Source: Acidisarcina polymorpha (GTDB lineage: Bacteria; Acidobacteriota; Terriglobia; Terriglobales; Acidobacteriaceae). From it: 64,000 nucleotides of DNA. The notes below the pieces were generated by a model. The model saw nothing but the letters and a program-made list of their open reading frames with translations. It ran no database searches and had not been told where the DNA came from. The stretch covers positions 4,154,001-4,218,000 of the forward strand of contig NZ_CP030840.1 of assembly GCF_003330725.1 (NCBI RefSeq), written 5' to 3'. Made by a program: the position numbers and the translations under genes. The first letter of the stretch is position 1. Each line of letters starts with the position of its first letter. Positions 19,038 to 28,014 of the stretch are shown here, one piece after another.

Positions 19038-22000
19038 ATGGCAAAAGAAATATGTATTTCCAGCACACCGCATGAGACGCGGCTGGCAATCCTTGAAGAC
19101 GATCAGCTCACCGAAATTTATTACGAGCGCGAGAACGAATACACCCTGGCCGGATCCATCTATAAGGGACGGGTCACCCGCGTCTTGCCGGGCATGCAAT
19201 CGGCTTTTGTGGAATTAGGGCTCGAACGAGACGCGTTCCTGTATGTCACCGACTTCATGGAGGAGCAGGAAGACTCGGCGGACTTCGAGAAAGTACCGGC
19301 AAACGGCGACGTTGTCCGCGATCCCCAGCCGGCCCGCGAGTCGCAACAACCAGTCCGGGAGCCTCAGGCCCGGGAACCTCGCCCGGCACGGTCGCCGATC
19401 GCTCTCGAGACGGCCCCGCGCGTATCGGCCGATCTCCACGCCAAACCCCAGCACCTTCCCGGCGAAACCGGGGGTGGTGAAGACGAGTTACAAGGAACGC
19501 GGCGCTGGCGTGGCCGACGGGGACGCCGTCGCGGCGGCCGCTCGCAGGTCCCCCGCGAAGGTGCGTCGCCGCTTCCCGTTGAGCGCCAGCCACTCGCATC
19601 GGGAGCTGTCGAGCCGGTCGTCTCGGGTTATGAAGACGAAGTTGAAGCGGGCCCAGTAGTTTATGAACAGACGATCGCGCCGGGGACAGGTCAGGCTGCA
19701 TTCAGCGAGAACTTCACTGCTCGCGAGCACAGTCCCCGTAGCGCCGCTGCTGCCGAGCCGATCGTGCTCCCAGGCGAGTCGCTGTCGAGATACGGCGGTA
19801 AGCCGGCTGAGATTACTCCTAAAGTGGAAGGTCGCTCTGCGCCCACTCCGGCAGTTGCAAATGCATCCTTTAAGCCTTCCACTCTGGTGGAAGTCGTTCC
19901 CGGGTGGGACGGCGGCGCCGAGCTGCCAGGGGAGTCCTTGTCGCGATATCGTGGCAAGGCCACACAGACCGCCGTGCCGCCGGCATCGGAAATTGTGGAA
20001 CACGCGTGGGGAACCCACTCTCATGAACCAGCCCCTGCGGTTGAAGAGCAACTCCCAGACCAATTCGGAGCGCCAACCCAGGAGCCGACAACCATACAGG
20101 ATCCGCCTGCCATACAGGAGCCGTCAGCCATCGGGGACTATCCTGCTGTGATCGACCCCGAACAGCAAGTAGAGCATTCACTGATATCTACCGGCGAGTC
20201 GCAGGAATTCCCGGCACCGGTTGAAGATGGTACCCCTGCGCAAGCTCCGGTAGTCGCAGACCACGAGGTGGTTGACGCTGCTCCGCTGTCGGCGCAGGAG
20301 GTGGGTCCCGGCGAAGAAGGAGATCTGGAACCGGAAAATGCTTCGGCTTCCTACCGGATCGACCCGGTTGCGCCGAGCGAGTATCGCGTTTCTCCATTCC
20401 TCGATGAAGAAATTACGGCAGAGACTCAATCCGAAGAGCCGTCGCATTTTGTTCCGGAAGAGCTCGCGTCTCCTGTTGCCGTGCCCGAGGATCTTCCTGC
20501 GGCAGTCGTTGAGAATGAAGCAGCAATCGCGGAGAATGAAGCAGCAATCGGGGAAACTTCGACTGGTTCGTCCGCCGAAGAGCACCATGCGCAGCCGATT
20601 GAGACCGGCAATGTGAGCATCAGCGAGGATCTCGCAGCAGGGTTGCCCGAAGAGATCACTGCGCTCACTTACGAAGATGCAGTTGCTCCCCATGCTTCTC
20701 AAGAAGAATTAACGTCAGAAGCCGACCACCGGTTAGAAGCCGCCCATCCGTCGTTGGAACCAGCCAACGTGAGTGCGGGGCAGGCAGTGTTAGACGAGTT
20801 GCATGAAGTCTCTGAGATCGATTTTTTTGAAGAAGACGAGTTCGGGGATGGTCCTCAGGGATTCGCTCCAGGCTCCGGACCACTCGAGGAAGAGATCATC
20901 GATGAAGATGAATACGACTCCGAGCCCATTCGCGCCTATGCCGAGGAGAGCGATCTGGACGACCTGGAAGAAGAGACGCTCGACAACCTGGCTGGCGCCG
21001 AACTCAGCGAGATGGTGCGAGATGCTCACCTGGAAAAGCGGATTGGCGCATCGCCGGACGGGTTGGTGGAAGACGAAGAAGCCGAGTACGGCGAGGCGGA
21101 CAGGGAAGTCGAAGAAGAGGACGAAGATGAGGCTGGCGAACCATCGCAGGCTGTTGCGGCGCCCCTTCCTGCGCGCCGTGACGGACGCCCCGATGATGCT
21201 CGCCGTGGCGGTCGCGGTCCACGGAGGCGTGGCCGCCCGAACGGCGGAGGCGCTGGCGGCGGCAGCCGGCGGGCAAATTCGCAGCTCTCCGATCTCCCGA
21301 TCATCAGCGAGCTGCTGAAGCAGGGGCAGGAAATTCTGGTTCAGATCGCCAAGGAGCCGATCGCCAAGAAGGGCGCCCGCATCACCAGTCACATTGCGCT
21401 TCCTGGCCGCTTCCTGGTCTTCATGCCCACGGTCAACCACGTTGGGGTCTCGCGCAAGATTTCTTCCGACGAGGAGCGCCAGCGCCTGAAGCGGATTTTG
21501 ATCAGTGAAAAGGGCGCAAATTCCGGCGGGTTCATCGTGCGCACTGCGGCCGATGGCGCGAGTGAAGAGGATCTTCGCGCCGACATCCGCTTCCTCATCA
21601 GCCTCTGGAACGATATCAAGCAGCGCGCCGACGACGCCAAAGCGCCAGCTTTGATCTATCACGATCTGAACTTGATTGAACGGGTGCTGCGCGACCAGGT
21701 TTCGGCAAACTTCGCGACAATCTGGGTCGATAATGAGGCTGAATACGAACGCATTGTCCGCTTCCTGAACCGTTTTGAGCCGTCGCTGGTGCGCCGGGTC
21801 AAGCTCTACACCAAAGAGACCCCGCTCTTCGAGCAATTCGGCATACAGGACGAGATCAGCAAGGCGCTCAAGTCGAAGGTCTGGCTCAAGTCCGGCGGTT
21901 CCATCGTGATCAATCAGACCGAGGCGCTGGTGGCGATCGACATCAACACCGGCAAGTACGTCGGCAAGACCGCGCGGCTCGAGGACACCATCCTCAAGAC

Positions 22001-22496
22001 CAACCTCGATGCGATTCCCGAGATCGTTCGGCAGATCCGGCTACGCGATCTTGGCGGCATTATCGTGATTGACTTCATCGACATGGACGAGCGTAAGAAT
22101 CGCCATAAGGTGATGGCGGCTCTGGAAGAGGAGTTGAAGCTCGACCGCGCGCCCTCGAAGGTGCTCCAGTTCAATGATTTCGGTCTCGTCGCTATCACGC
22201 GGAAGCGGGTCAAGCAGTCGCTCGAGCGGACGCTGAGCGTGCAATGCGAAATCTGCGCCGGCACCGGCATGGTGAAGAGTCCAACAACGGTGTGCAACGA
22301 GATCTACACCGAACTGCGCAAAATGCAGAAGCATCTCGAGCGTGGAGATGTTCTGCTGCGCGTGCATCCTGAAGTGGTTAAAACCTTAAAAGCAAACAAT
22401 GCCAAGTGGCTGAACGAGCTCGAAGAATTGACCGGCAAGACAATCATCGTGAAGAGCGATCCGGCGCTTCACCCCGAACAGTTCGACGTGCAGTAA
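19038..22496 (+). CDS. rng: ribonuclease E/G family protein with huge insertion in the S1 domain
   Basis: Endoribonuclease for RNA decay and rRNA/tRNA processing, 1152 residues versus about 490-500 for RNase G. Residues 1-78 carry the start of the S1 domain (SIYKGRVTRVLPGMQSAFVE), which resumes only at about 750 (GQEILVQIAKEPIAKKGARI). Between lie about 670 residues rich in Glu, Pro, Ala and Asp, plus an Arg/Gly block (RRGGRGPRRRGR) just before the resumption. Catalytic residues D968 and N970 (AIDINTG) and D1012 (VIDFIDM) and the zinc-link C1070-x-x-C1073 are at the family spacing. The ATG at 19038 follows AAGAGAGGCAGC. Could equally be called rne. Confidence 0.95.
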   Translation: MAKEICISSTPHETRLAILEDDQLTEIYYERENEYTLAGSIYKGRVTRVLPGMQSAFVELGLERDAFLYVTDFMEEQEDSADFEKVPANGDVVRDPQPARESQQPVREPQAREPRPARSPIALETAPRVSADLHAKPQHLPGETGGGEDELQGTRRWRGRRGRRRGGRSQVPREGASPLPVERQPLASGAVEPVVSGYEDEVEAGPVVYEQTIAPGTGQAAFSENFTAREHSPRSAAAAEPIVLPGESLSRYGGKPAEITPKVEGRSAPTPAVANASFKPSTLVEVVPGWDGGAELPGESLSRYRGKATQTAVPPASEIVEHAWGTHSHEPAPAVEEQLPDQFGAPTQEPTTIQDPPAIQEPSAIGDYPAVIDPEQQVEHSLISTGESQEFPAPVEDGTPAQAPVVADHEVVDAAPLSAQEVGPGEEGDLEPENASASYRIDPVAPSEYRVSPFLDEEITAETQSEEPSHFVPEELASPVAVPEDLPAAVVENEAAIAENEAAIGETSTGSSAEEHHAQPIETGNVSISEDLAAGLPEEITALTYEDAVAPHASQEELTSEADHRLEAAHPSLEPANVSAGQAVLDELHEVSEIDFFEEDEFGDGPQGFAPGSGPLEEEIIDEDEYDSEPIRAYAEESDLDDLEEETLDNLAGAELSEMVRDAHLEKRIGASPDGLVEDEEAEYGEADREVEEEDEDEAGEPSQAVAAPLPARRDGRPDDARRGGRGPRRRGRPNGGGAGGGSRRANSQLSDLPIISELLKQGQEILVQIAKEPIAKKGARITSHIALPGRFLVFMPTVNHVGVSRKISSDEERQRLKRILISEKGANSGGFIVRTAADGASEEDLRADIRFLISLWNDIKQRADDAKAPALIYHDLNLIERVLRDQVSANFATIWVDNEAEYERIVRFLNRFEPSLVRRVKLYTKETPLFEQFGIQDEISKALKSKVWLKSGGSIVINQTEALVAIDINTGKYVGKTARLEDTILKTNLDAIPEIVRQIRLRDLGGIIVIDFIDMDERKNRHKVMAALEEELKLDRAPSKVLQFNDFGLVAITRKRVKQSLERTLSVQCEICAGTGMVKSPTTVCNEIYTELRKMQKHLERGDVLLRVHPEVVKTLKANNAKWLNELEELTGKTIIVKSDPALHPEQFDVQ

Positions 22497-22528
22497 GCTC
22501 CGTTCAGCAACACGCACTGCTACAAATC

Positions 22529-22565
22529 ACGGGAGTGCTGGAGATTCCAGCCTCCCGTTTTCTTT
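22529..22565 (+). terminator. intrinsic terminator after rng
   Basis: ACGGGAG pairs with CTCCCGT and, inside a single mismatch, GCTGGA pairs with TCCAGC around a GAT loop. The stem (22529-22558) is followed by TTTTCTTT. This is a strong factor-independent terminator 32 bases after the rng stop. Confidence 0.85.
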
Positions 22566-22670
22566 GGCCGGCAAACATCTCAGCGACGAGTCGAAACCAT
22601 CCCACTTGTGTTTGAACGAGATGGGAGCAATGCAACATCTCCCGCATCTCACTAGCAGAGGCTTGCAGCA

Positions 22671-23465
22671 ATGGTTTCGGGCAGTAGTTGTGCAGTGTTG
22701 TCATTTCTGAAAAAGTCTGGCGTAGTAGTGTCGATCGCCGTACTTTCCGTGGTCTCTCTTCATGCACAGGCGCCGTCTCCGACGGAGTCTAGTTCGGCGG
22801 ATTACCGCTTTTTGCTGTCGAGCGACGAGCTCGGCGGGTTGGAACCCGCACCCGCGGCAGGCGGCCAATACGGTGGGCAGTCTACCTATCCGGACTACCA
22901 TGGCCGCTGGAGTCATCTTGCCATTGAAGGCGGCGGCGGCTTTACTGCGCCCTTAGGGAACTCAAGCGGTGATCTCACCTACGGCTGGAACTTCCGCGGC
23001 GGCTTAGGATGGAATTTTTCGAAGAGGTTCGCTTTGCTCGGGGAGTATGAATTCGATCGAAACAAGATACCTGCGGCAATCCTGCAGCAGGTCGGTGAGC
23101 CGGGTGGCAATGTCCATACGTGGTCATTGACCCTTGACCCTGTCTGGAATTACAAGACAAGCGGGCGGGTCGGCGGCTATGTAACTGGGGGCGGCGGTTT
23201 CTACCGCAAGCTCACCTCGTTCACCGAACCTGCTCTGGCCCAGGGAGTCTATTGCGACTTCTTTTACTGCTATCCCTATTACTACACGACCAACGTCACG
23301 GTCAGTCATTATTCCAGTAACCAAGGGGGCCTGAATATAGGTACTGGATTGACCTTCGGCAGATGGGAAAACGCAAAGTTTTTCGCCGAGGCGAGATATG
23401 AATGGCTGGCTACGCCTGGCCGCAACACGCAAATCATTCCGGTGACCTTCGGATTGCGGTGGTGA
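22671..23465 (+). CDS. outer-membrane beta-barrel protein
   Basis: Secreted protein of 264 residues. The signal peptide is Lys-positive, then hydrophobic (VVVSIAVLSVVSLHAQA, cleavage after about residue 33). The mature part alternates aromatic and small residues in amphipathic strands (HLAIEGGGGFTAPLG, TYGWNFRGGLGWNFSKRFALLGEYEF, FFAEARYEWLATPG) and ends in FGLRW, a C-terminal aromatic as expected for Bam-dependent barrels. About eight strands, resembling the OmpA/OprF-type or opacity-protein barrels. Ligand unknown. The 5' region has a hairpin of GAGATG with CATCTC (22618-22650). Confidence 0.82.
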   Translation: MVSGSSCAVLSFLKKSGVVVSIAVLSVVSLHAQAPSPTESSSADYRFLLSSDELGGLEPAPAAGGQYGGQSTYPDYHGRWSHLAIEGGGGFTAPLGNSSGDLTYGWNFRGGLGWNFSKRFALLGEYEFDRNKIPAAILQQVGEPGGNVHTWSLTLDPVWNYKTSGRVGGYVTGGGGFYRKLTSFTEPALAQGVYCDFFYCYPYYYTTNVTVSHYSSNQGGLNIGTGLTFGRWENAKFFAEARYEWLATPGRNTQIIPVTFGLRW

Positions 23466-23492
23466 GAGTGCGCCGCCTTTATCTCCGCATCG

Positions 23493-23517
23493 AGCAGGTT
23501 ACCAGCGGTAGCCTGCT
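23493..23517. terminator. hairpin at the convergent gene ends, possible bidirectional terminator
   Basis: AGCAGGTTACC with GGTAGCCTGCT around AGC, with one T-G pair. It overlaps the stop codon of the 136-residue minus-strand gene and lies 28 bases after the barrel gene, so it may end both transcripts. No long T-run follows. Confidence 0.45.
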
Positions 23518-23909
23518 TGATGCATTCTCAATAGTCCACCCGCTAGCACCGCCACGGGCGTAAGCACGATCAGAGCGAACTGGTAGCTGATGGACTGCTG
23601 GCCGCGGAGCTGTAGAGCTGAGAGCGCGCTCAAGACCAGAATCACGATGGCCAGCATAAGAATATGCCGAAGCGGGTCTGGCCTGGCGATGATGGCCGTG
23701 ACATAGCCGCCGGTTGCCGCAAAGGCCGCACTGTAGACAAGGTTGAGCAGTAAATACCGGCGCCGCGGATGGTCCTGTTCGCCCACCCAGCGAGGAAAGG
23801 TCTTACTAATTGCGGCGGTGACCATGGTGATGAGCACAGCCATGGTCGCAAAGCCCGCCAGTAGCGCGAGGAAGGATCGTTCGACGTTTGCAAAGTGCAA
23901 ATGGTTCAT
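23499..23909 (-). CDS. four-helix membrane protein, hypothetical
   Basis: A 136-residue inner-membrane protein with four hydrophobic helices (SFLALLAGFATMAVLITMVT, LLLNLVYSAAFAATGGYVT, LMLAIVILVLSALSAL and ALIVLTPVAVLAGGLL). I recognise no family. It begins three bases after the stop of the Xaa-Pro peptidase gene, so the two are co-transcribed and probably co-translated. Its role could be connected with the periplasmic peptidase, but no motif shows this. Confidence 0.75.
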   Translation of the reverse strand: MNHLHFANVERSFLALLAGFATMAVLITMVTAAISKTFPRWVGEQDHPRRRYLLLNLVYSAAFAATGGYVTAIIARPDPLRHILMLAIVILVLSALSALQLRGQQSISYQFALIVLTPVAVLAGGLLRMHQAGYRW

Positions 23910-23912
23910 GAC

Positions 23913-25286
23913 CTACTCGCTTGCCGGCGCGCCCGGTGATCCACTCTTCATCTCCGCCTCGATTTCATCCGCAGTGTGCGGCAATTTCTGAGTAAGTTGA
24001 ATGAGCTTCCCCTGGTCGTCTGCGTAGTAAATATCCTCGATGCGGATGCCGATCTTCTCTTCGGGAATATATATCCCAGGCTCGATGGTGAATATCATTT
24101 TCTGCCCGAGCGGCTTTGTGTAATCGAAGGGATCATGAACGTCGATGCCGACCAGGTGACCGATCCCATGGATGAAATACTTCCCCAGCGGTTCGCCGTG
24201 CAGGTCTTTGCCATGTTCATTCATGTACTTCCAGGCGATCGTATCCAAAGAATCGGCGTACTTATGTAGAGGATCATTTTCCCGCGACTTACCAGCGACG
24301 AAGGCAGCCTCGGCGGCGCGTTGTGCACCGAGCACAATGTTATAGATCTCCCGCTGACGGTCAGTGAAGCGACCGCCAACCGGAACCGTTCTGGTGATGT
24401 CGGAGGCGTACATTGAGAACTCCCCGGCGGCGTCAACCACCACTACATCCCCCGACTTCAGGATGTTCTCGCTGGCCGAGTAATGGAGCACCGTCGAATT
24501 CGATCCCGAGGCGACAATCGGCGGATAGGACGGCCGTTCACATCCACCACCGAGCATCTTCTGAATCAAAAGACCGGTGATGGCCCGCTCCGACGCTCCG
24601 GGTTTCACCGCATGGATCATCGCGAGCTGCGCCTGAATAGACGCATCCGTGGCTTTGCGTACAAGCTCGAGCTCGCCGTTATCCTTCGACGCACGTAGTT
24701 CGGCCACCGGTCGGCGTACGTCTAGAAAAGCTGGTGCGTCGGCAGCGCCAAGTGTCACTGCCGCCCAGGCGAGCGCCGGCTTCGCCTGCGGCACATCCGT
24801 CTGGCTCCAGATTCCGGAGAGAGCGCGAGGATCCTTCCCAAGATCTTCGATAAGAATTCCGGGCAGGTCTGCCATCGATCTAACCTCATCGATCCCGATT
24901 CTATTGGCAGCTCCTGCGGAGGCTGCATCGAGTTTGACACCTGTATATCTTTCCATTCGAAGATTGCGGATGGGCAGGAGCATGACCTCGCGATAGCCTC
25001 GTGCGCTCGCCCGATCATGCGCCGCGACAGGGGACTCGATCAGCAACGCCGCGCCCGGTTCGTTCCATCCGGTGAGATAGTAGAAATCTTCGTCCTGACG
25101 ATATTGCTGGTACTCAAGTGCCGGTTCGTTAGCGGCAAAGAGGATAGCGACGCCGCCCTCAAGCTTTTCGGCGAGAGCCTCACGGCGAGCGTGGTAGATG
25201 GCCGCTGGCTGGCGATCGAGGGCGCTGCCAGTCGCTGCATTCAAGCCTGTCGCCAGGAGAAATACCCAGAAGTAGATATGACGCAT
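23913..25286 (-). CDS. exported Xaa-Pro aminopeptidase (M24B)
   Basis: Metallopeptidase removing N-terminal residues ahead of proline. 457 residues: signal peptide MRHIYFWVFLLATGLNAATG, an N-terminal creatinase-type domain (LFAANEPALEYQQYRQDEDFYYLTGWNEPG), and a C-terminal pita-bread domain with the two-metal site: D in VVVDAAGEFSMYASDITR, second D seven residues or so later, H in GIGHLVGIDVHD, E in FTIEPGIYIPE and E in GIRIEDIYY. Typical cytosolic PepP lacks the signal peptide, so this one acts in the periplasm. The start at 25286 has GAGAGGGA upstream. Co-transcribed with the 136-residue membrane gene. Confidence 0.93.
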   Translation of the reverse strand: MRHIYFWVFLLATGLNAATGSALDRQPAAIYHARREALAEKLEGGVAILFAANEPALEYQQYRQDEDFYYLTGWNEPGAALLIESPVAAHDRASARGYREVMLLPIRNLRMERYTGVKLDAASAGAANRIGIDEVRSMADLPGILIEDLGKDPRALSGIWSQTDVPQAKPALAWAAVTLGAADAPAFLDVRRPVAELRASKDNGELELVRKATDASIQAQLAMIHAVKPGASERAITGLLIQKMLGGGCERPSYPPIVASGSNSTVLHYSASENILKSGDVVVVDAAGEFSMYASDITRTVPVGGRFTDRQREIYNIVLGAQRAAEAAFVAGKSRENDPLHKYADSLDTIAWKYMNEHGKDLHGEPLGKYFIHGIGHLVGIDVHDPFDYTKPLGQKMIFTIEPGIYIPEEKIGIRIEDIYYADDQGKLIQLTQKLPHTADEIEAEMKSGSPGAPASE

Positions 25287-25335
25287 GGGATTCCCTCTCT
25301 GCAAGGTTTCGCGCCCTTGACTTACGATCAGATCG

Positions 25336-26988
25336 TTAAACACCGACCGGGAACGGCTTTGGCGAGGACTCATCCGTATTTGCTCCGCCACCCAGGCGGA
25401 ACCGCTCGAATCTGCCCTGGAACAGGGACATTAAGCTGGTGTACCAGTAGCCGAGGACAAAGAGCAGCAGGAACGGAACGGTGAAGTAGTTCTCGTTTGC
25501 GAGCGTGTAGCGGATCGTCGCGGCGAAGTAGCAGCCGATGAGCAATTCGATCCACGGAACAATGCCCAGGCGCTTGCGATACTTCGATGCTTGCGACCGC
25601 TCCCCTTTCTTCTCCACCCGGTATTTTGGAGTGCGTTTGAACGAGCTCTTGATCCCAAAGAGCGCCTCGAGCACAGCCTTCGTATTCGTCACCGTGAGGC
25701 CAATTCCAAGCGACATGAGAAAAGGGAGAAAGAGGAACGTCTTGAGCCATGTCTTGGGATAAAGCTCTTTCTGCGAGACAAGATAGAAGGAGGAGATCGA
25801 AAGCGTGGAAGCCATGAAAAGCGGGACGTCGATGATCAACATTTGGAACCATCCCTGATAGAAGCGAATGATCATCGCCGGCATCAGCAGTACTGACAAG
25901 ACCACCATCAGGGGATAGCTCAAGTTGGCTGTCAGGTGGTAGAAGGCCTCAAGCTTGGTACGCCACGGTTGGTCGCTGGCCCAGACTTTGGGAAGGATCT
26001 TCTTCGAAGTTTGGATGAGGCCCTTCGCCCAGCGTGCTTGCTGCGTTTTGAAGGCAGTCATCTCGATCGGTAATTCAGCGGGGCATTCCACGTCCTGCAG
26101 ATACTTGAACTTCCAACCTGCGATCTGCGCGCGGTAGCTAAGGTCAGTGTCCTCGGTGAGGGTATCATGCTGCCATCCTCCCGCTTGATCGATGGCCTTG
26201 CGGCGCCACATGCCGGCGGTCCCATTGAAGTTGAAGAACACGCCGGCACGGGAGCGTCCGCCGTGTTCGAGCACGAAATGCCCATCCAGCAGAATGCCTT
26301 CGATTTGCGTCAAGATGCTGTAGTCGCGGTTAAGATGAGTCCAACGCGTCTGCACCATCCCTATCTTCGGCTCGGCGAAGTGGTGAATGACTCTCATGAG
26401 CCAGTCAGCCGGCGGCACAAAATCGGCGTCGAAGATAGCCACGAACTCACCCTTGGCGCTCTTCAGGCCCACATCGAGGGCGCCGGCCTTGTAGCCGTAG
26501 CGGTTACTGCGATGCAGATAGACGATAGGATGGCCAAGCGCGCGGTAGCGCTCCACGATCTCGCTAGCGACCTTCACGGTCTCATCCGTTGAATCGTCGA
26601 GCACCTGAATTTCAAGCCGGTCAGTCGGGTAGTCGATCTTGCAACAGGCATCGATAAGCCGGTCGATGACGAATTGCTCATTGAAAATAGGAAGCTGCAC
26701 GGTAACGAACGGCAGCTCCGTAAAGCGAGAGGTAGGCTCTTTAGCGGCGTTCTTCTTGTGCTTGTAGTAGAGGTAGACGAGTTGATAGCGGTGAATCCCA
26801 TAGAAGGCGAGGACGATCATCACCGTGAAATATGGTACCAACAGCAGGGTATCGAAGCTGTTCCAGCGGTAGAGGTGTTCAAAAGTCTTGTCGCCGTAGT
26901 GGGTATGAAGATAATGCTGAAGGCCGTGCTGACCCGCTAACCAGAGGGCGAGGCCGCTATTGGCGTGCGCGAACATGGACGGTATCAT
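25336..26988 (-). CDS. family 2 glycosyltransferase, cellulose/mannan-synthase-like
   Basis: Membrane-bound processive or lipid-glycosylating transferase of 550 residues. The GT-A core has VLDDSTDET, FDADFVPPADW (DxD), TEDTDLSYRA and the QQARW motif of processive enzymes, flanked by one N-terminal and about five C-terminal membrane helices. Overall it resembles the CESA_CaSu_A2/plant CslA-CslC subgroup. It may make an exopolysaccharide or glycosylate a lipid carrier; the product is unknown. No dedicated PilZ, bcsB or export gene is adjacent. Start uncertain: ATG at 26988 or 26976, TTG at 27009; none has a strong ribosome-binding site. Confidence 0.92.
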   Translation of the reverse strand: MIPSMFAHANSGLALWLAGQHGLQHYLHTHYGDKTFEHLYRWNSFDTLLLVPYFTVMIVLAFYGIHRYQLVYLYYKHKKNAAKEPTSRFTELPFVTVQLPIFNEQFVIDRLIDACCKIDYPTDRLEIQVLDDSTDETVKVASEIVERYRALGHPIVYLHRSNRYGYKAGALDVGLKSAKGEFVAIFDADFVPPADWLMRVIHHFAEPKIGMVQTRWTHLNRDYSILTQIEGILLDGHFVLEHGGRSRAGVFFNFNGTAGMWRRKAIDQAGGWQHDTLTEDTDLSYRAQIAGWKFKYLQDVECPAELPIEMTAFKTQQARWAKGLIQTSKKILPKVWASDQPWRTKLEAFYHLTANLSYPLMVVLSVLLMPAMIIRFYQGWFQMLIIDVPLFMASTLSISSFYLVSQKELYPKTWLKTFLFLPFLMSLGIGLTVTNTKAVLEALFGIKSSFKRTPKYRVEKKGERSQASKYRKRLGIVPWIELLIGCYFAATIRYTLANENYFTVPFLLLFVLGYWYTSLMSLFQGRFERFRLGGGANTDESSPKPFPVGV

Positions 26989-27153
26989 GCCAAAAACCGA
27001 TGGCGCCAAATGAAACAGGTTCGTGCCTCCACTCCAGGGTCAAAGATGATTGTAAGGGACATCTGCATCGCATGAGATGCCCGAACCGCCCAGTTCACGA
27101 TGAAGAGAAGGGCGTCAACCCGCTTCCCGGGCCTCCTGACCCGAGCGGCCTTC

Positions 27154-27939
27154 TCAACGGGCGAGCAGGATATCCATCTGATAGAACCGGAAGTAGTTTT
27201 CCTGGCCGGGTTCATCGGCAGCCACTTGTCGATAGCGGTCGAGGACGTCCTCAACGAAGGCCTGGCGATCATCTTCCGGCAGGTGTTGCGTCCACTCAAC
27301 AAAGGTGACTGAGCCAAAAGCGAGAAAGGCGGCACGCGATTCAAAGTCCCATGCCTTGGCCACGGTTTGCAGGCGGCGAATTTCGAAGCCACTTTGTTCG
27401 GCTAGCTCCGCGTATTGTCCGGGCGTGAGATGCAAATACGGATCATGGAAGGTCTTGAAGTGTTCCATCCATCTTGGCGAAAGACGTGTCTCTTCGATCA
27501 CATCTTCGAGGCTCTTCCGCTCTCCTTTAGGAACCAGGCGCAATTGGGCACGGCCCTTTGCTCGGAGGACCTTGTGAATCGATTTCAGTGCCTGGATCTG
27601 GTTTGGGATCCAGTGCAGCGCGTTGAAGGAGACGACGAGGTCGAACTCTTCACTGAATGGCAAGTGCCGGGCATCTGCAACCGAGAATGTGAGGTTGGGG
27701 AGGAGCCCTGCATCATGATGAGCATTCGCAAAAGCGATCATGTCGGCGGAGAAGTCCACGCCGACTACCCGGCGACGCGGAACCCTTGCCGCGATCTCGC
27801 TCGTGGTCTTGCCGTTCCCGCAACCGACATCCAGTACCTGCTCAGCGCCGTTAAGCTCGATCAGGGATAAAGCTTCTTCCGCCATAGCGTGCTGCAGCGC
27901 CGAGATCCGCGCATAGTCAGACGCCTTCCACTCGGTCAT
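27154..27939 (-). CDS. class I SAM-dependent methyltransferase
   Basis: Cytosolic methyltransferase of 261 residues. The SAM site is VLDVGCGNGKTTSEIAARV, with VVGVDFSADMIAFA, VADARHLPFSEEFDLVVSFNALHWIP giving the later motifs. The combination of LHWIP and the following IHKVLRAKGRAQLR is most like the trans-aconitate 2-methyltransferase/UbiE-type group. Substrate not determinable. It starts 35 bases upstream of nothing related and is separated from the glycosyltransferase by 165 bases. Confidence 0.87.
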   Translation of the reverse strand: MTEWKASDYARISALQHAMAEEALSLIELNGAEQVLDVGCGNGKTTSEIAARVPRRRVVGVDFSADMIAFANAHHDAGLLPNLTFSVADARHLPFSEEFDLVVSFNALHWIPNQIQALKSIHKVLRAKGRAQLRLVPKGERKSLEDVIEETRLSPRWMEHFKTFHDPYLHLTPGQYAELAEQSGFEIRRLQTVAKAWDFESRAAFLAFGSVTFVEWTQHLPEDDRQAFVEDVLDRYRQVAADEPGQENYFRFYQMDILLAR

Positions 27940-28014
27940 CGCTGCGCTCCTGTCGCTATCGTCGCGGCCCGCCTCTAAAAGTACAGGAACCGATGGAAGA
28001 AGCGCCAGCCAAAG

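Noticed and set aside
20790-21836. 348-codon minus-strand frame opposite rng
   Set aside because: Mirror of the acidic insertion coding bias; rng has catalytic motifs in frame.
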